A stretch of DNA of 64,000 bases from CANIGN01 sp964538275 (GTDB lineage: Bacteria > Bdellovibrionota > UBA2428), in NCBI GenBank assembly GCA_964538275.1, contig CAZIFW010000002.1, forward strand, positions 1 through 64,000, read 5' to 3'. The notes beneath the pieces were generated by a model. The model was not told the DNA's origin, made no database searches, and worked only from the letters and a program-made list of their open reading frames with translations. Every line of letters begins with the position of its first letter. The first letter of the stretch is position 1. This document shows positions 48,507-56,862 of the stretch, piece after piece. Both the position numbers and the translations under genes were made by a program.

Positions 48507-49695
48507 TGTTGATACATTAAAGAAAGCCCGAGCCGTTTTAGATGCTTTAGTTATCAAATGTGGCATGCCTATCTATACATCAATCGACATTCGTGACTCT
48601 GGTGATCGGATTGTTGCTGTGGATGTGAATTTATTTCCAGCCGGCTTTAACAACCTCAATACAGAGGCTTTGCAAAAAACTACAGATGAACTCAAGAAGT
48701 TTTTTACTGATCGTTTAAAAAGTAAGGGGCCCTGGAAAATTGGATTTTTGCCTGAATCTCATACAAACAATGAAGGCTACTTAAAAAATGTTCTAACTCT
48801 TATTCAGGCTATGCAAAAAGCAGGGGCCGAAGTCCAAACCGCATGGACTGGATTACCTATCCCTAAAGCATGGGATTTAAAAGTAGGTGAAGACAAGGTA
48901 ACTTATTTGCCCATACAACAAGTAACAGCTTGGGCAGATGCTCTTGTTTTAAATCATGATTTGAGTGGCGGGCCGATTGAGTCTGTTACAAATTTTTCTA
49001 AATCAGTTTTTCCTAGTCCTGAGCTGGGTTGGTATAAAAGAAAAAAATCTGAACATTTTGAAATTGCATCTAAGGTTTTAAACCTTGTTGCAAGTAAAGT
49101 GGATATTGATCCTAGGGATTTCCTTGCACAAGCTATCACTGTTGGAGATTTGGATTTTACTAAAAAAGAAGACGTAGAACGTCTTATGGATAAAGCGGCA
49201 AGTTTTTTTGATTCACTTAAACAAAAAAATGAAAATCCCTTTGTCTATATTAAGAACGATTCAGGAACCTATGGCTTAGGAATTTGGAATTTTAGTTCCT
49301 TAGAAGAACTTAAAGGGGCTACGAAACATATCCAGAAAAAATTTCAACGTGGCAAACAAGGAGCTTTTGTAAAACACGTCATTTTACAAGAGGGTATTCG
49401 AACACGTTTTGTCGAGAGCGGACCAGAAGCCGTGGTTTTAGAGCCAGTCGTTTACTCTGTAAATGGCCAGCGCGTGGGGGGTTTTTTAAGGTGTGCATTT
49501 GCAGAAAACGACGACAAGGGAGCTGAGCTTAATTTAAATCGTCCTAATGCTTGGTTTGAAGATGAGTCGCGTATCGCTAACGATTTAAGTGAAGTAAAAG
49601 AACTTTATTGTTTTGTGACTCAACTTCACTCGGTTTCAGCAGCCTTGGAAGAATGCCCTTGTGCCTCTACGTTTGAAGTAGATTCAAAACATTGA
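48466..49695 (+). CDS. gshA: Glutamate–cysteine ligase, proteobacterial GshA type (TIGR02049-like)
   Basis: The 409-residue product resembles the glutamate–cysteine ligase family described from Acidithiobacillus, distinct from E. coli GshA. Landmarks are YTSIDIRDSGDRIVAVDVNLFPAGFNN, LPESHTNN, LSGGPIES, FVYIKNDSGTYGLG and FVKHVILQEGIRT. It would make gamma-glutamylcysteine for glutathione. The ATG lies inside the preceding ATPase gene (41-base overlap). gshB is not next to it. The link of glutathione synthesis to ArsA-like ATPases is suggestive of thiol or metal stress. Confidence 0.85.
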   Translation: MSLLKNSLLSQKYSVDTLKKARAVLDALVIKCGMPIYTSIDIRDSGDRIVAVDVNLFPAGFNNLNTEALQKTTDELKKFFTDRLKSKGPWKIGFLPESHTNNEGYLKNVLTLIQAMQKAGAEVQTAWTGLPIPKAWDLKVGEDKVTYLPIQQVTAWADALVLNHDLSGGPIESVTNFSKSVFPSPELGWYKRKKSEHFEIASKVLNLVASKVDIDPRDFLAQAITVGDLDFTKKEDVERLMDKAASFFDSLKQKNENPFVYIKNDSGTYGLGIWNFSSLEELKGATKHIQKKFQRGKQGAFVKHVILQEGIRTRFVESGPEAVVLEPVVYSVNGQRVGGFLRCAFAENDDKGAELNLNRPNAWFEDESRIANDLSEVKELYCFVTQLHSVSAALEECPCASTFEVDSKH

Positions 49696-49793
49696 CGATT
49701 TTATGTGGGTTTGCAGATTTTAGGGCTTAGCGCTGTGCAATCTGTCATATAAATTCACTGCCGTTGATTAAAAAAACTTCGTATCATTAAGAG

Positions 49794-51563
49794 ATGTGTC
49801 TCAAAAATTGCTCGCTAAGCATCGGGATTTTATTGGCTCTTATTTGCCCTCAATATTTAGCCGCAAGTAAGAACACTTCCAAAAAAGTAACTAAGGGACC
49901 TAGCATTAAGGCAAGCAAAAGGGATAAGCCAAAAGAAAAATATCCAAGTATTCAAGTTCGATGGTCCGATGATGAAAAACTTTCACTCGCTTTTTCGGAT
50001 CTCGCGTTTCAACTTGGTCTTTCACAAGATGATTTGGAGATTAAAGCTAAAAGTCTGGCTGAATTGATTGACCTAAAAAAAGATATTCCTTGTGATACTT
50101 CCAAGAGTGAAGTTTTTTGCAAAATGGTGAGCGAGTTAAAAATGGAACTCATCCCCAAGGCGGGATCACTTACTTCTGGAAGCAAAGCAAAGCAGAGAGT
50201 TTTTATTAGTCGCCAGAATATTACTCAAAATCAAAAAGACCCCTACGCAGATTTATTGGGGTCACTTTCCAAAATGCCCACGGAAGACACGGATAATCTA
50301 GTTTCTTCAGTACTTAAAACAACAGGGTGTCCTAGAAATTTATCGGCGGCACTTATGAGAAGAACAGAACTGTCGCTTCCAAGTGAAGAAGCAAAAAAGA
50401 CAATTGCTCAACTTTATAAGCATGCTTCTCATTGCTTGCAGGAAAATGATGAAGCTTATGAGGTTACGCATTTTAGATACGCACTTCTAAATCATGCATG
50501 GGGAAATAAAAAAATTGCTAAAGAGGCCATTGATAAAGCAATTCTATCTGTAGAGTCAGAAGAGCGTTCGCGAGCTTTATTTTGGGCAGGTTATTTGCAA
50601 GAAAATCAAATAATGCAAGATGCGTATTGGACACGTCTTGTAGATACTTTTCCACTTACCTACCATGCACTCGAGGTTTGGGAGAAAAAAAATGTTGATC
50701 CTTTAAGGATTTTTTCCTCAAGACCTGCTTTTGAAATGGTACGAAACGCACTTGGGTCAGATATGCCTGCCGACAATGCTATGAGATGGCTTGAAGCACT
50801 TTATTTTATAAACAAGAACAGAGCGGCTTTGTGGCTTGGTGATTGGGTCTCCAATCGTTATGCAGAGCAATTATCGTCTGCCAACACACTGTACATTTCA
50901 AAATTAAAGTCACAGTTAAATACACCCTTGAGTACAATTCGTTTCTTATCAGGCGGGATTCGTCGTGACCCCATGCTTTTAAATGAACAAAGCTTAAGGC
51001 TTCTTTTTCCAAAACATTATTTTGAAAGTTTTTCCAAGACTTCTCTGAATGTAGATGCCTTTCTACTTTTAGCTTTAGCAAGACAAGAGAGTGCTTTTGA
51101 TCCAAGAGCGCGTTCCGTTGCAAATGCACAGGGTATTATGCAGTTACTTCCAGCAACGGCTAGAAGATTGAATAGAGGCAAAAGAGCCGATCTCTACAAT
51201 CCTACCAAAAACATTGAATTGGGATCTAAGTTTTTAGGTGATCTCATAGAGCGCTATGGAAAAGTAGAGTTAGCATTGGCGGCTTATAATGCAGGTCCAA
51301 ATCGTATTCCTCAGTGGCAAGAACGCTATGTAACCAAGGATGATTTACTTTTTGTTGATCTAATTCCGTTTAAAGAAACTCGAAATTATGTGACATCTAT
51401 TTTGAGAAATAATTATTGGTATGAACGTTTGTATAAAAATGATCCCCAAATTACACATCGAAATAATGTTCATCGAAGCAGAAACGTCCAAAGACTTATA
51501 AGTAGTCATTTTCAAGCTTCTTCGACGCCAACGACGCTTCGAACTCCTGCAATGAGTCCATAG
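49794..51563 (+). CDS. Soluble lytic transglycosylase (SLT family)
   Basis: The 589-residue exported muramidase-like enzyme has a signal peptide ending about residue 24, a basic Lys/Ser-rich linker, then a helical superstructure (about 60-410) as in Slt70. The C-terminal SLT domain contains LALARQESAFDPRARS (catalytic Glu), AQGIMQLLPATARR, ELGSKFLGDLIERYG and LAAYNAGPNRIPQW. It cleaves peptidoglycan glycan strands to anhydromuropeptides. It is monocistronic. TATCAT ends six bases before the ATG. Confidence 0.93.
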   Translation: MCLKNCSLSIGILLALICPQYLAASKNTSKKVTKGPSIKASKRDKPKEKYPSIQVRWSDDEKLSLAFSDLAFQLGLSQDDLEIKAKSLAELIDLKKDIPCDTSKSEVFCKMVSELKMELIPKAGSLTSGSKAKQRVFISRQNITQNQKDPYADLLGSLSKMPTEDTDNLVSSVLKTTGCPRNLSAALMRRTELSLPSEEAKKTIAQLYKHASHCLQENDEAYEVTHFRYALLNHAWGNKKIAKEAIDKAILSVESEERSRALFWAGYLQENQIMQDAYWTRLVDTFPLTYHALEVWEKKNVDPLRIFSSRPAFEMVRNALGSDMPADNAMRWLEALYFINKNRAALWLGDWVSNRYAEQLSSANTLYISKLKSQLNTPLSTIRFLSGGIRRDPMLLNEQSLRLLFPKHYFESFSKTSLNVDAFLLLALARQESAFDPRARSVANAQGIMQLLPATARRLNRGKRADLYNPTKNIELGSKFLGDLIERYGKVELALAAYNAGPNRIPQWQERYVTKDDLLFVDLIPFKETRNYVTSILRNNYWYERLYKNDPQITHRNNVHRSRNVQRLISSHFQASSTPTTLRTPAMSP

Positions 51564-51655
51564 GCTTTAACTATAAAAGGCTTAATTTAGTTATTCCCCT
51601 TTAGTTTTGAAAGAACTTTGATTAAACGTAGCCTCAGGCAAAGGGGTATTTCAAA

Positions 51656-52729
51656 ATGTTAAGGCTTCAATCTTTTTTCAAATTCATAGGTATTTTTCTT
51701 TTTTTAAATTCTCTGAGCGCAGAAATATCACTGCCTCTTCACACTGTGAGGGATCAATCCAGCACTCGTCACTGTTGGTCGTATGCCATGAGTCACTTAC
51801 TCGAGACCCGATCTCTTTATGCTCATAAAGTAGAAGCCACCATAAATATTGAACAAGACGTCGTTTACTGGGTAAACCTTGAAAGGCTTATGTCTATTTT
51901 TGATCAGAAAAAAGACATGATTCAATGGAATCCTTTGTACGACGAGGGCGGATGGCAAATTGAATATTGGAATAGTTTTTTAAAATATGGAAAATTAATT
52001 ACAGCATCTAAAGCAGATGTCATACCACAAGTTGTTTATTCACCATTTTCTACTTATTACTCGGATAACCCTTTTGTTACGATTGAGCGTCCTTCGCCTG
52101 TGGCTGATTTGTTGAGTTTTGAAGAACTTAAAGAAAAGTTAATTGGAAATGAATTTCCTACTCGAGAAGAAGCATTTGCATATGTGCGTACTTGGTTAGA
52201 TGGGCAGTATGGAAAACCTTTTCTTACAACACAGTGGATGGGCGAGGAGATAGCTACACAAGAAGTTCCTAAAAAAATATTAGCCTCGGATTTTGAAGTT
52301 ATGAAAAACACGGAGTCTATGGTGCTCATTAAGCCAGTGAGTGATTTGGGCCAAGGATGGGTAAAATATCTTGGAGAGCGTTATTGGGGCTATCGTTATG
52401 AGCAAGGCAAAATTTTTGGACTCATTCAACAGGTTTTAGATAAAGGCTGGCCTGTAACCTATGACAACGTTTATCACGCCATAACAATTATTGCTTACAA
52501 GAAGAACGAAGAGACGGGTAAAACGCATTATGCGATAGCAGATTCGGCACCTGCAAGTATTTATTGGCAAGACGAAGAACGTCTATTGGGAGATTTAAAT
52601 CTTGTGACTGTACCTCTTCACACGGTATCTGATTTACTACCTGCCCGAGAGGGAGCTCGTTTGCTTTTACCTTTACCCAGAGCAGAGTCTTGGGATGAGG
52701 TGGATAATGTTATTGTTCCACCCAGATAA
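51656..52729 (+). CDS. Exported papain-like (C1) cysteine peptidase
   Basis: The 357-residue product has a signal peptide ending near LSAE. VRDQSSTRHCWSYAMSHLLE matches the papain oxyanion Gln and catalytic Cys-Trp block, and NVYHAITIIAYKK supplies the His; YAIADSAPASIYW follows where the Asn region of papain lies. The spacing between the Cys and His is that of the bleomycin-hydrolase/C1B subgroup rather than small papains. Shine-Dalgarno AAAGGGG precedes the ATG. It is a secreted protease whose targets are unknown. Confidence 0.78.
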   Translation: MLRLQSFFKFIGIFLFLNSLSAEISLPLHTVRDQSSTRHCWSYAMSHLLETRSLYAHKVEATINIEQDVVYWVNLERLMSIFDQKKDMIQWNPLYDEGGWQIEYWNSFLKYGKLITASKADVIPQVVYSPFSTYYSDNPFVTIERPSPVADLLSFEELKEKLIGNEFPTREEAFAYVRTWLDGQYGKPFLTTQWMGEEIATQEVPKKILASDFEVMKNTESMVLIKPVSDLGQGWVKYLGERYWGYRYEQGKIFGLIQQVLDKGWPVTYDNVYHAITIIAYKKNEETGKTHYAIADSAPASIYWQDEERLLGDLNLVTVPLHTVSDLLPAREGARLLLPLPRAESWDEVDNVIVPPR

Positions 52730-52757
52730 AAACTTTCAGTAAGCTTGATTTAGATCT

Positions 52758-53600
52758 CTATTCTTCTTGATTTGGAAAGTCAGGCGATATTTGGCAAGTA
52801 TAATCTTCAGGATTAAAGTTCTCGTCGTAATCGTAACTTTCAAAATTAGCAGGATCTATTTCACATTGTTGATCGTTGAGTTTTTCCCAGCTCAGATATC
52901 CGCGCTGAATTTTAAAAGCCATTTTTGTAAAAAGTGGAGTGAGAGCTTCGCGAATTGAATTTTTAACAGCACGTGGTTTATTGGCATTGCCCCCTTCGTA
53001 ACCGCCGCGGCAAGCTTCTTCATTAAATATTTCTTTCACTCGTTGTGGATTGGCTCTTAGATTTGCTTCTTCTAAAAGTGCGTACAGGGCTGCCAGATAT
53101 CCTGTGCGGTCTTCACCTACGGTACAGTGAAATAGAATTTTTCTATTATTTTCTGAATCATTTTTTACTTCTTTTAGCTTTCTTAAAGCAGCTAAGGTCA
53201 TTTTGCAGACTTCTTTAAATTCAGTAAAACCCTTCCAAGGAAAGGGGATGCTTGTAATTTGAGATTCAGTGAAACCTTTTTCTAAAAAAGCTTCTTTTTG
53301 AATACTGATGTCATCGCGATCCGGTTCTTGGGTTTTAAAAATTAAGAGATCTGTAACTCCTGCTGCAATGATTTGATCTACAAAGGCGGGATCTACAGAC
53401 ATTTTGCTGGGGGTGATGGGATCGCGATTCCATGGGCGCATAGAACGCAGAATTTTCTTATCGCCATTCACAAATCGAGCATTAGGTATAGTGATGCCTG
53501 TTTCTTCGGCTATCTGGCTTTCAAAGGGTGAAAAAAGTACAAAGGCTTGAGCATTAAAAATAAAGAACACCGATAGGATTTTAAAAATTGTTTGCACCAT
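52758..53600 (-). CDS. Exported tyrosine/dual-specificity-type phosphatase
   Basis: The 280-residue product has a signal peptide (about residues 1-18, NAQAF). The active site is FHCTVGEDRTGYLAALY, the HC-x5-R-T/S signature of cysteine-based phosphatases, with the general-acid candidate Asp in the loop ICKTQEPDRDD-like FKTQEPDRDD. The tail is acidic (DYDENFNPEDY). It resembles secreted bacterial Tyr phosphatases that act on phosphoproteins, phosphoinositides or inositol phosphates. Shine-Dalgarno GGAGAA precedes the ATG. It is divergent from the cysteine-rich gene at 53800. Confidence 0.85.
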   Translation of the reverse strand: MVQTIFKILSVFFIFNAQAFVLFSPFESQIAEETGITIPNARFVNGDKKILRSMRPWNRDPITPSKMSVDPAFVDQIIAAGVTDLLIFKTQEPDRDDISIQKEAFLEKGFTESQITSIPFPWKGFTEFKEVCKMTLAALRKLKEVKNDSENNRKILFHCTVGEDRTGYLAALYALLEEANLRANPQRVKEIFNEEACRGGYEGGNANKPRAVKNSIREALTPLFTKMAFKIQRGYLSWEKLNDQQCEIDPANFESYDYDENFNPEDYTCQISPDFPNQEE

Positions 53601-53762
53601 AAATTCTCCTTTGCTCTGGCTAATGAAATATCACGCTGCTGGCAGCATAATTTCTATTAACTTGTGCATGGCTTCAAGCGAGCGGCGCATTTTTCGCCAC
53701 ACTGACGAAATTGATAAAAGGTGTCACAGTCCGTGTTCCGCAATGTTAACCCTTGCGCGCTA

Positions 53763-53778
53763 TTCAGTGTCTACTGAA
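53763..53778 (+). promoter_or_regulatory. Small perfect hairpin in the leader of the cysteine-rich gene
   Basis: TTCAGT (53763-53768) and ACTGAA (53773-53778) form a perfect stem with loop GTCT, nine bases before the Shine-Dalgarno AAGGAGGGG. It may affect translation or message stability. Confidence 0.35.
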
Positions 53779-53799
53779 CACAGAGAAGGAGGGGATTCT

Positions 53800-54090
53800 A
53801 TGAGTCTCAATAAGTTCATGATCACGTTGGTAGCGCTTGTCGCTTTTGGAGCAGAAGCTCGGATTGTTCGCATTGTCGGAAATGGATCAGGTGGGACAAC
53901 CACGGGAGATCGAGATGCTGCATGCGGCAGAGCCTATGAAAGGGCAGAGCGAGATGCAGAAAGAAGTTGTGATCGCAGAGATGGCGATGTCCTTGATTAT
54001 CAAGACGGAAACTGTAGTTGCCGCCGCGTGCCAGGATCGCGTGATGATTACAATTGTGATGCTACTGTTACAGCTAGCTGCTCGATTTAA
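53800..54090 (+). CDS. Secreted cysteine-rich protein with one six-Cys repeat
   Basis: 96 residues from the ATG at 53800, chosen for its strong Shine-Dalgarno (AAGGAGGGG) and signal peptide (cleaved near GAEA, residue 20); the open frame extends to 53611 without signal. The mature part has RIVRIVGNGSGGTTTGDRD followed by Cys 42, 57, 72, 74, 86 and 94 in the pattern C-x14-C-x14-C-x-C-x11-C-x7-C, identical to repeat 1 of the protein at 9974-10522. The residue identity is very high while many synonymous codon positions differ, so the protein sequence is under selection. Function unknown. Confidence 0.78.
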   Translation: MSLNKFMITLVALVAFGAEARIVRIVGNGSGGTTTGDRDAACGRAYERAERDAERSCDRRDGDVLDYQDGNCSCRRVPGSRDDYNCDATVTASCSI

Positions 54091-54230
54091 TTATTTTATT
54101 TGCTTCAATTAACATGAGGACCTAAGCCTGAAGATGATAATAGTTTTCATTTTTTTGGCCCTCATGCGCAGAAATTCTTTGCATTCCGATCCTTAATACA
54201 ATATCTCTTCGTCAGGATCTCGGTGCAAAA

Positions 54231-55328
54231 GTGAAGATTTACAAAATTCTTTTAACTCTATTCGTTTTTTTAATAACTCAAAGCTTAGCTCTCTCGCAGC
54301 CATATGAAGATGAGGGGAGTTCTGTGCGAGATCTTCGGCTTTCAATGGCTCCAGAGGATACCGGAAATGCTGTAGATGCTGTAGCATTAAGGGATCTTTA
54401 CGAGCGAGCCCACGAGGCTTTTGAAACAGGTGAAAAGCCGTCCGAAATTCCTGAAGTTCATGCATCTTTGATAAAAGAAATTTTCTCCAAAGATGCATGG
54501 TTAGAAAAATTTAATTTCAAACAAGTCCTTTTGAATGCACTTCGCTGGTATCAGACTGAAGCTACGAACGCGCAAATTAAAGAGCACGTTACAAATTTAG
54601 TTCTTTTGCTTTCGATATCTCATATGTCAGAAGGCGTGATTGGTTATCAGTTAGGTGCAATGGGCTTAAAGGTGGATAACGTTTTTGTGAATACTCTCGG
54701 AGTGGTGATGGGGGTGTCTATTGTTATTCCTGGTTTAGACCCACTTTGTATTCTCCTGGGATGGACGTACAAAAAAATTCCTCACCTTATGAGTAAAATC
54801 ATGTTCGTCCCACGGGTGGCAATCCTAAGCGTTTCACAGTTTTTATATAAAAATTTAGGCGTCAAAGCGCTGTATGAAACTTTATTCTACAAGCAGTCGG
54901 CAATAGATAGGCTTCAAGAACTGATGAGTAACCCAGACACAAATCGCGAAATTATTCGTCTGGAAGAAGATGTTGTATTTACGATAAGGCATTCTGAAAA
55001 AACGATACTAAGGCTCGAGGGAAGAATCGCGGACAACATGATTCTATGGAGTAGAGCTGTGTTTTCCGAGTCGCTTAACGAAAAAGAGGAACTGGAACAT
55101 TTCAAAAAAAAGATTTCTCTTTTCAACTGGGTATTGAGACGAAGTCTTTTGGATATTGTTTCGCGATTAGAAAGCCCCGAAAAAGTAGCAAGATTAACCT
55201 ATGTGGATTCAGTCATATCTAAAGGTAATGCGCTTGAAGTTCAGATGCGACCCTTAGGAATGGCGTCCCCTGCTAAAAAGCGCTTTGCAGGTTTTAGAAA
55301 TTGCATTTTATCTTTGCGCAGTTCATGA
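54231..55328 (+). CDS. Exported protein of unknown function with hydrophobic centre
   Basis: The 365-residue product starts at GTG with a signal peptide cleaved near LALSQ (about residue 23). The N-terminal 110 residues are acidic and helical, then a hydrophobic stretch (about 120-180, with VFVNTLGVVMGVSIVIPGLDPLCILLG) could span a membrane once or twice. The C-terminal 170 residues are helical and charged (IIRLEEDVVFTIRHSEKTIL). The stop overlaps the next gene in an ATGA arrangement. I do not recognise a family. Confidence 0.6.
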   Translation: MKIYKILLTLFVFLITQSLALSQPYEDEGSSVRDLRLSMAPEDTGNAVDAVALRDLYERAHEAFETGEKPSEIPEVHASLIKEIFSKDAWLEKFNFKQVLLNALRWYQTEATNAQIKEHVTNLVLLLSISHMSEGVIGYQLGAMGLKVDNVFVNTLGVVMGVSIVIPGLDPLCILLGWTYKKIPHLMSKIMFVPRVAILSVSQFLYKNLGVKALYETLFYKQSAIDRLQELMSNPDTNREIIRLEEDVVFTIRHSEKTILRLEGRIADNMILWSRAVFSESLNEKEELEHFKKKISLFNWVLRRSLLDIVSRLESPEKVARLTYVDSVISKGNALEVQMRPLGMASPAKKRFAGFRNCILSLRSS

Positions 55329-55867
55329 TTTTCTTTGTGGCTAATAATTTAAATTGTATTCAAGTTATTAAGATATTTCGAGTTATTGTTTGTTCGTTTG
55401 TGTTTCTTTCACTTCAGTTAATTTTTGCACAAGAAGCTCCAACTCCTGTATCTGTAACAAAAAGTTTAAAACTGCAGGGCGAATTCAGTCCTCCATCGAG
55501 TTTCCGACTGACAGCGTGGCAGGATAAAAGCACTAAGGATTCGCCTCACATTGAAGATTCACGTGTTTCGCAGCTCAAAGATTTAACGATAAGACTCACT
55601 CATAAGCAGAAGATGAGAATTGTAGCTAGGGATAACAAAGAATCTGAAGTTTATAAATTACCTAGCGGCGAATATAGTTATTGGGTATTCCAGATCCCGG
55701 AATTTGAAATTGATTTTGGCCCTAATGGCGAACAAAAGGTTCAAAGGGGAGTGGTGCTAGAACTTAATTTTCAACACGAAAACAAAGCGCATAAGGTACT
55801 TATTAAATCCGAAGATATACCAGTGTTCAAATCGCCTTATGAAGAGGGAGAAGGTGCGGCTGGGTAA
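55325..55867 (+). CDS. Exported beta-rich protein, coupled to the preceding gene, unknown
   Basis: About 180 residues from the ATG at 55325, overlapping the upstream stop (TGA 55326-55328). A TTG eight codons earlier also fits the frame but is less likely. A long signal or anchor (hydrophobic about residues 20-36, ending IFAQ) is followed by a beta-type domain (KSLKLQGEFSPPSSFRLTAW, then LPSGEYSYWVFQIPEFEIDFG) and an acidic end. The two genes probably form a complex or share a location. No family recognised. Confidence 0.6.
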   Translation: MIFFVANNLNCIQVIKIFRVIVCSFVFLSLQLIFAQEAPTPVSVTKSLKLQGEFSPPSSFRLTAWQDKSTKDSPHIEDSRVSQLKDLTIRLTHKQKMRIVARDNKESEVYKLPSGEYSYWVFQIPEFEIDFGPNGEQKVQRGVVLELNFQHENKAHKVLIKSEDIPVFKSPYEEGEGAAG

Positions 55868-55883
55868 AATATTAAATAAAAAA

Positions 55884-55921
55884 AAGACCCCGTCTCTTTT
55901 GCACCAAAGAGACGGGGTCTT
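55884..55921 (-). terminator. Intrinsic terminator with perfect 16-bp stem
   Basis: Arms 55884-55899 and 55906-55921 are perfect reverse complements (core GACCCCGTCTCTTT), loop TGCACC. On the minus strand the stem is followed by a T-rich run (complement of 55876-55883), so it chiefly terminates the PhaR-like gene; the + strand side has no T-run but may still stop the convergent operon. Confidence 0.85.
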
Positions 55922-55959
55922 AACTTGTTGTTGTTAGATCAGCTTAAGCTGAATTCAAA

Positions 55960-56595
55960 CTATGTAGTTGTACGAGATTCAATCGCGTCGATCAATTTCT
56001 CAATGTTTACAAGCTGGCTACCCAAGTTTTGAAGTTGAGCATGAGCTGCAGACACAGCATCTTTAGAGATGTTTGGAGAAGTTTGAACGCGATCGTTCAA
56101 CGCTTTTTTCAAATCATCCGCTGCTCTTTGAGTAAGTTTGAAAGAACCTCTCAAGTTTTCAGCTGCAGAGAATGCGCGTGTCACTTCTTCTTTAGCTTTC
56201 TTCAGTGCAGGAATTCCACCTGCAGCAGCAGTCTTAGCCAAGAAGCCGGAGAACGTACCCCCACCAATTTGAATAATGTCTCTGAGAGTCTCAACGGGAA
56301 TGATTGTTTTTGAACGCTTTTGCTTTTCAAAAATAATCTGTGTGAGAGTCAAAGAGGTAATGTCTTTTTTAGAGCGGTTATCAATAACTGTGACTTCTTC
56401 TGAACGCATGATCATCTCGGCAATTTCGTCGAGAGTCACATAACAGCTCTGGTGAGTGTCATATAGTTTTCTGTTTTGATAACGCTTGATCACTTTAACG
56501 TTCTTGTTTTGAACGCTAGGAGTTGATCCGGTATTCGCATATACCCCGGTCGTTACACCTGCCGCTGCAGTTGCGCCGCTACCACTGTGAGTCAT
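55960..56595 (-). CDS. PhaR-like polyhydroxyalkanoate-type DNA-binding regulator
   Basis: About 211 residues from the ATG at 56595, which has Shine-Dalgarno AGAGGA; longer in-frame starts (56616, 56664) are possible. After a Gly/Ala/Thr-rich N-terminus comes the PHB/PHA-accumulation-regulator DNA-binding domain: VIKRYQNRKLYDTHQSCYVT, LDEIAEMI, VTVIDNRSKKDITSLTLTQII. The C-terminal part is alanine-rich and helical, like phasin-type segments (FKLTQRAADDLKKAL). PhaR represses phasin genes and senses PHA granules, but no pha genes are in the window, so it may regulate something else here. Confidence 0.88.
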   Translation of the reverse strand: MTHSGSGATAAAGVTTGVYANTGSTPSVQNKNVKVIKRYQNRKLYDTHQSCYVTLDEIAEMIMRSEEVTVIDNRSKKDITSLTLTQIIFEKQKRSKTIIPVETLRDIIQIGGGTFSGFLAKTAAAGGIPALKKAKEEVTRAFSAAENLRGSFKLTQRAADDLKKALNDRVQTSPNISKDAVSAAHAQLQNLGSQLVNIEKLIDAIESRTTT

Positions 56596-56738
56596 TATAG
56601 TTCCTCTGTTTTCCATACAATTTTTTACCCCCTCATGTATCAATCTGGGCGCTTCGTGCGGCAATTTTGCTGCAGCTATCTAACGCCTCAAATCGAGCCC
56701 AACATAACCTTGGTATTGCATCGCTTCAACTCTACGAT

Positions 56739-56855
56739 TCACTTAATTCTTCTGTTCCGAAGATAGTTTAATAACTTCGGTCCAGCTTCAAAAAGTACAA
56801 GTGCAACTACCATAAGGCCGATGACAATCATTTCATCTGGCTGAGGGAATCTCAT
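56739..56855 (-). CDS. Possible 38-residue membrane microprotein with TatA-like N-terminus
   Basis: On the minus strand there is an ATG at 56855 and TGA ending at 56739. The peptide starts MRFPQPDEMIVIGLMVVALV and continues with LFEAGPKLLNYLRNRRIK. The acidic lead, single hydrophobic helix and GPK-L hinge recall the TatA/Hcf106 N-terminus, without the long amphipathic tail. It lies downstream of a good minus-strand promoter (56863-56891) whose start would be at the ATG, hence leaderless. Short length makes chance plausible. Within the 444-base gap 56596-57039 this and the promoters are all I see. Confidence 0.35.
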   Translation of the reverse strand: MRFPQPDEMIVIGLMVVALVLFEAGPKLLNYLRNRRIK

Positions 56856-56862
56856 TCAAATA

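Noticed and set aside
53611..53799. Upstream extension of the 54-kb cysteine-rich gene
   Set aside because: The ATG at 53800 has a strong Shine-Dalgarno and a signal peptide; the upstream part contains the leader hairpin and lacks conserved sequence.
54113..54166. CATGAGG/CCTCATG inverted repeat after the cysteine-rich gene as terminator
   Set aside because: The 40-base loop makes a stable terminator hairpin unlikely, and no T-run follows the second arm; seven-base matches are expected by chance.
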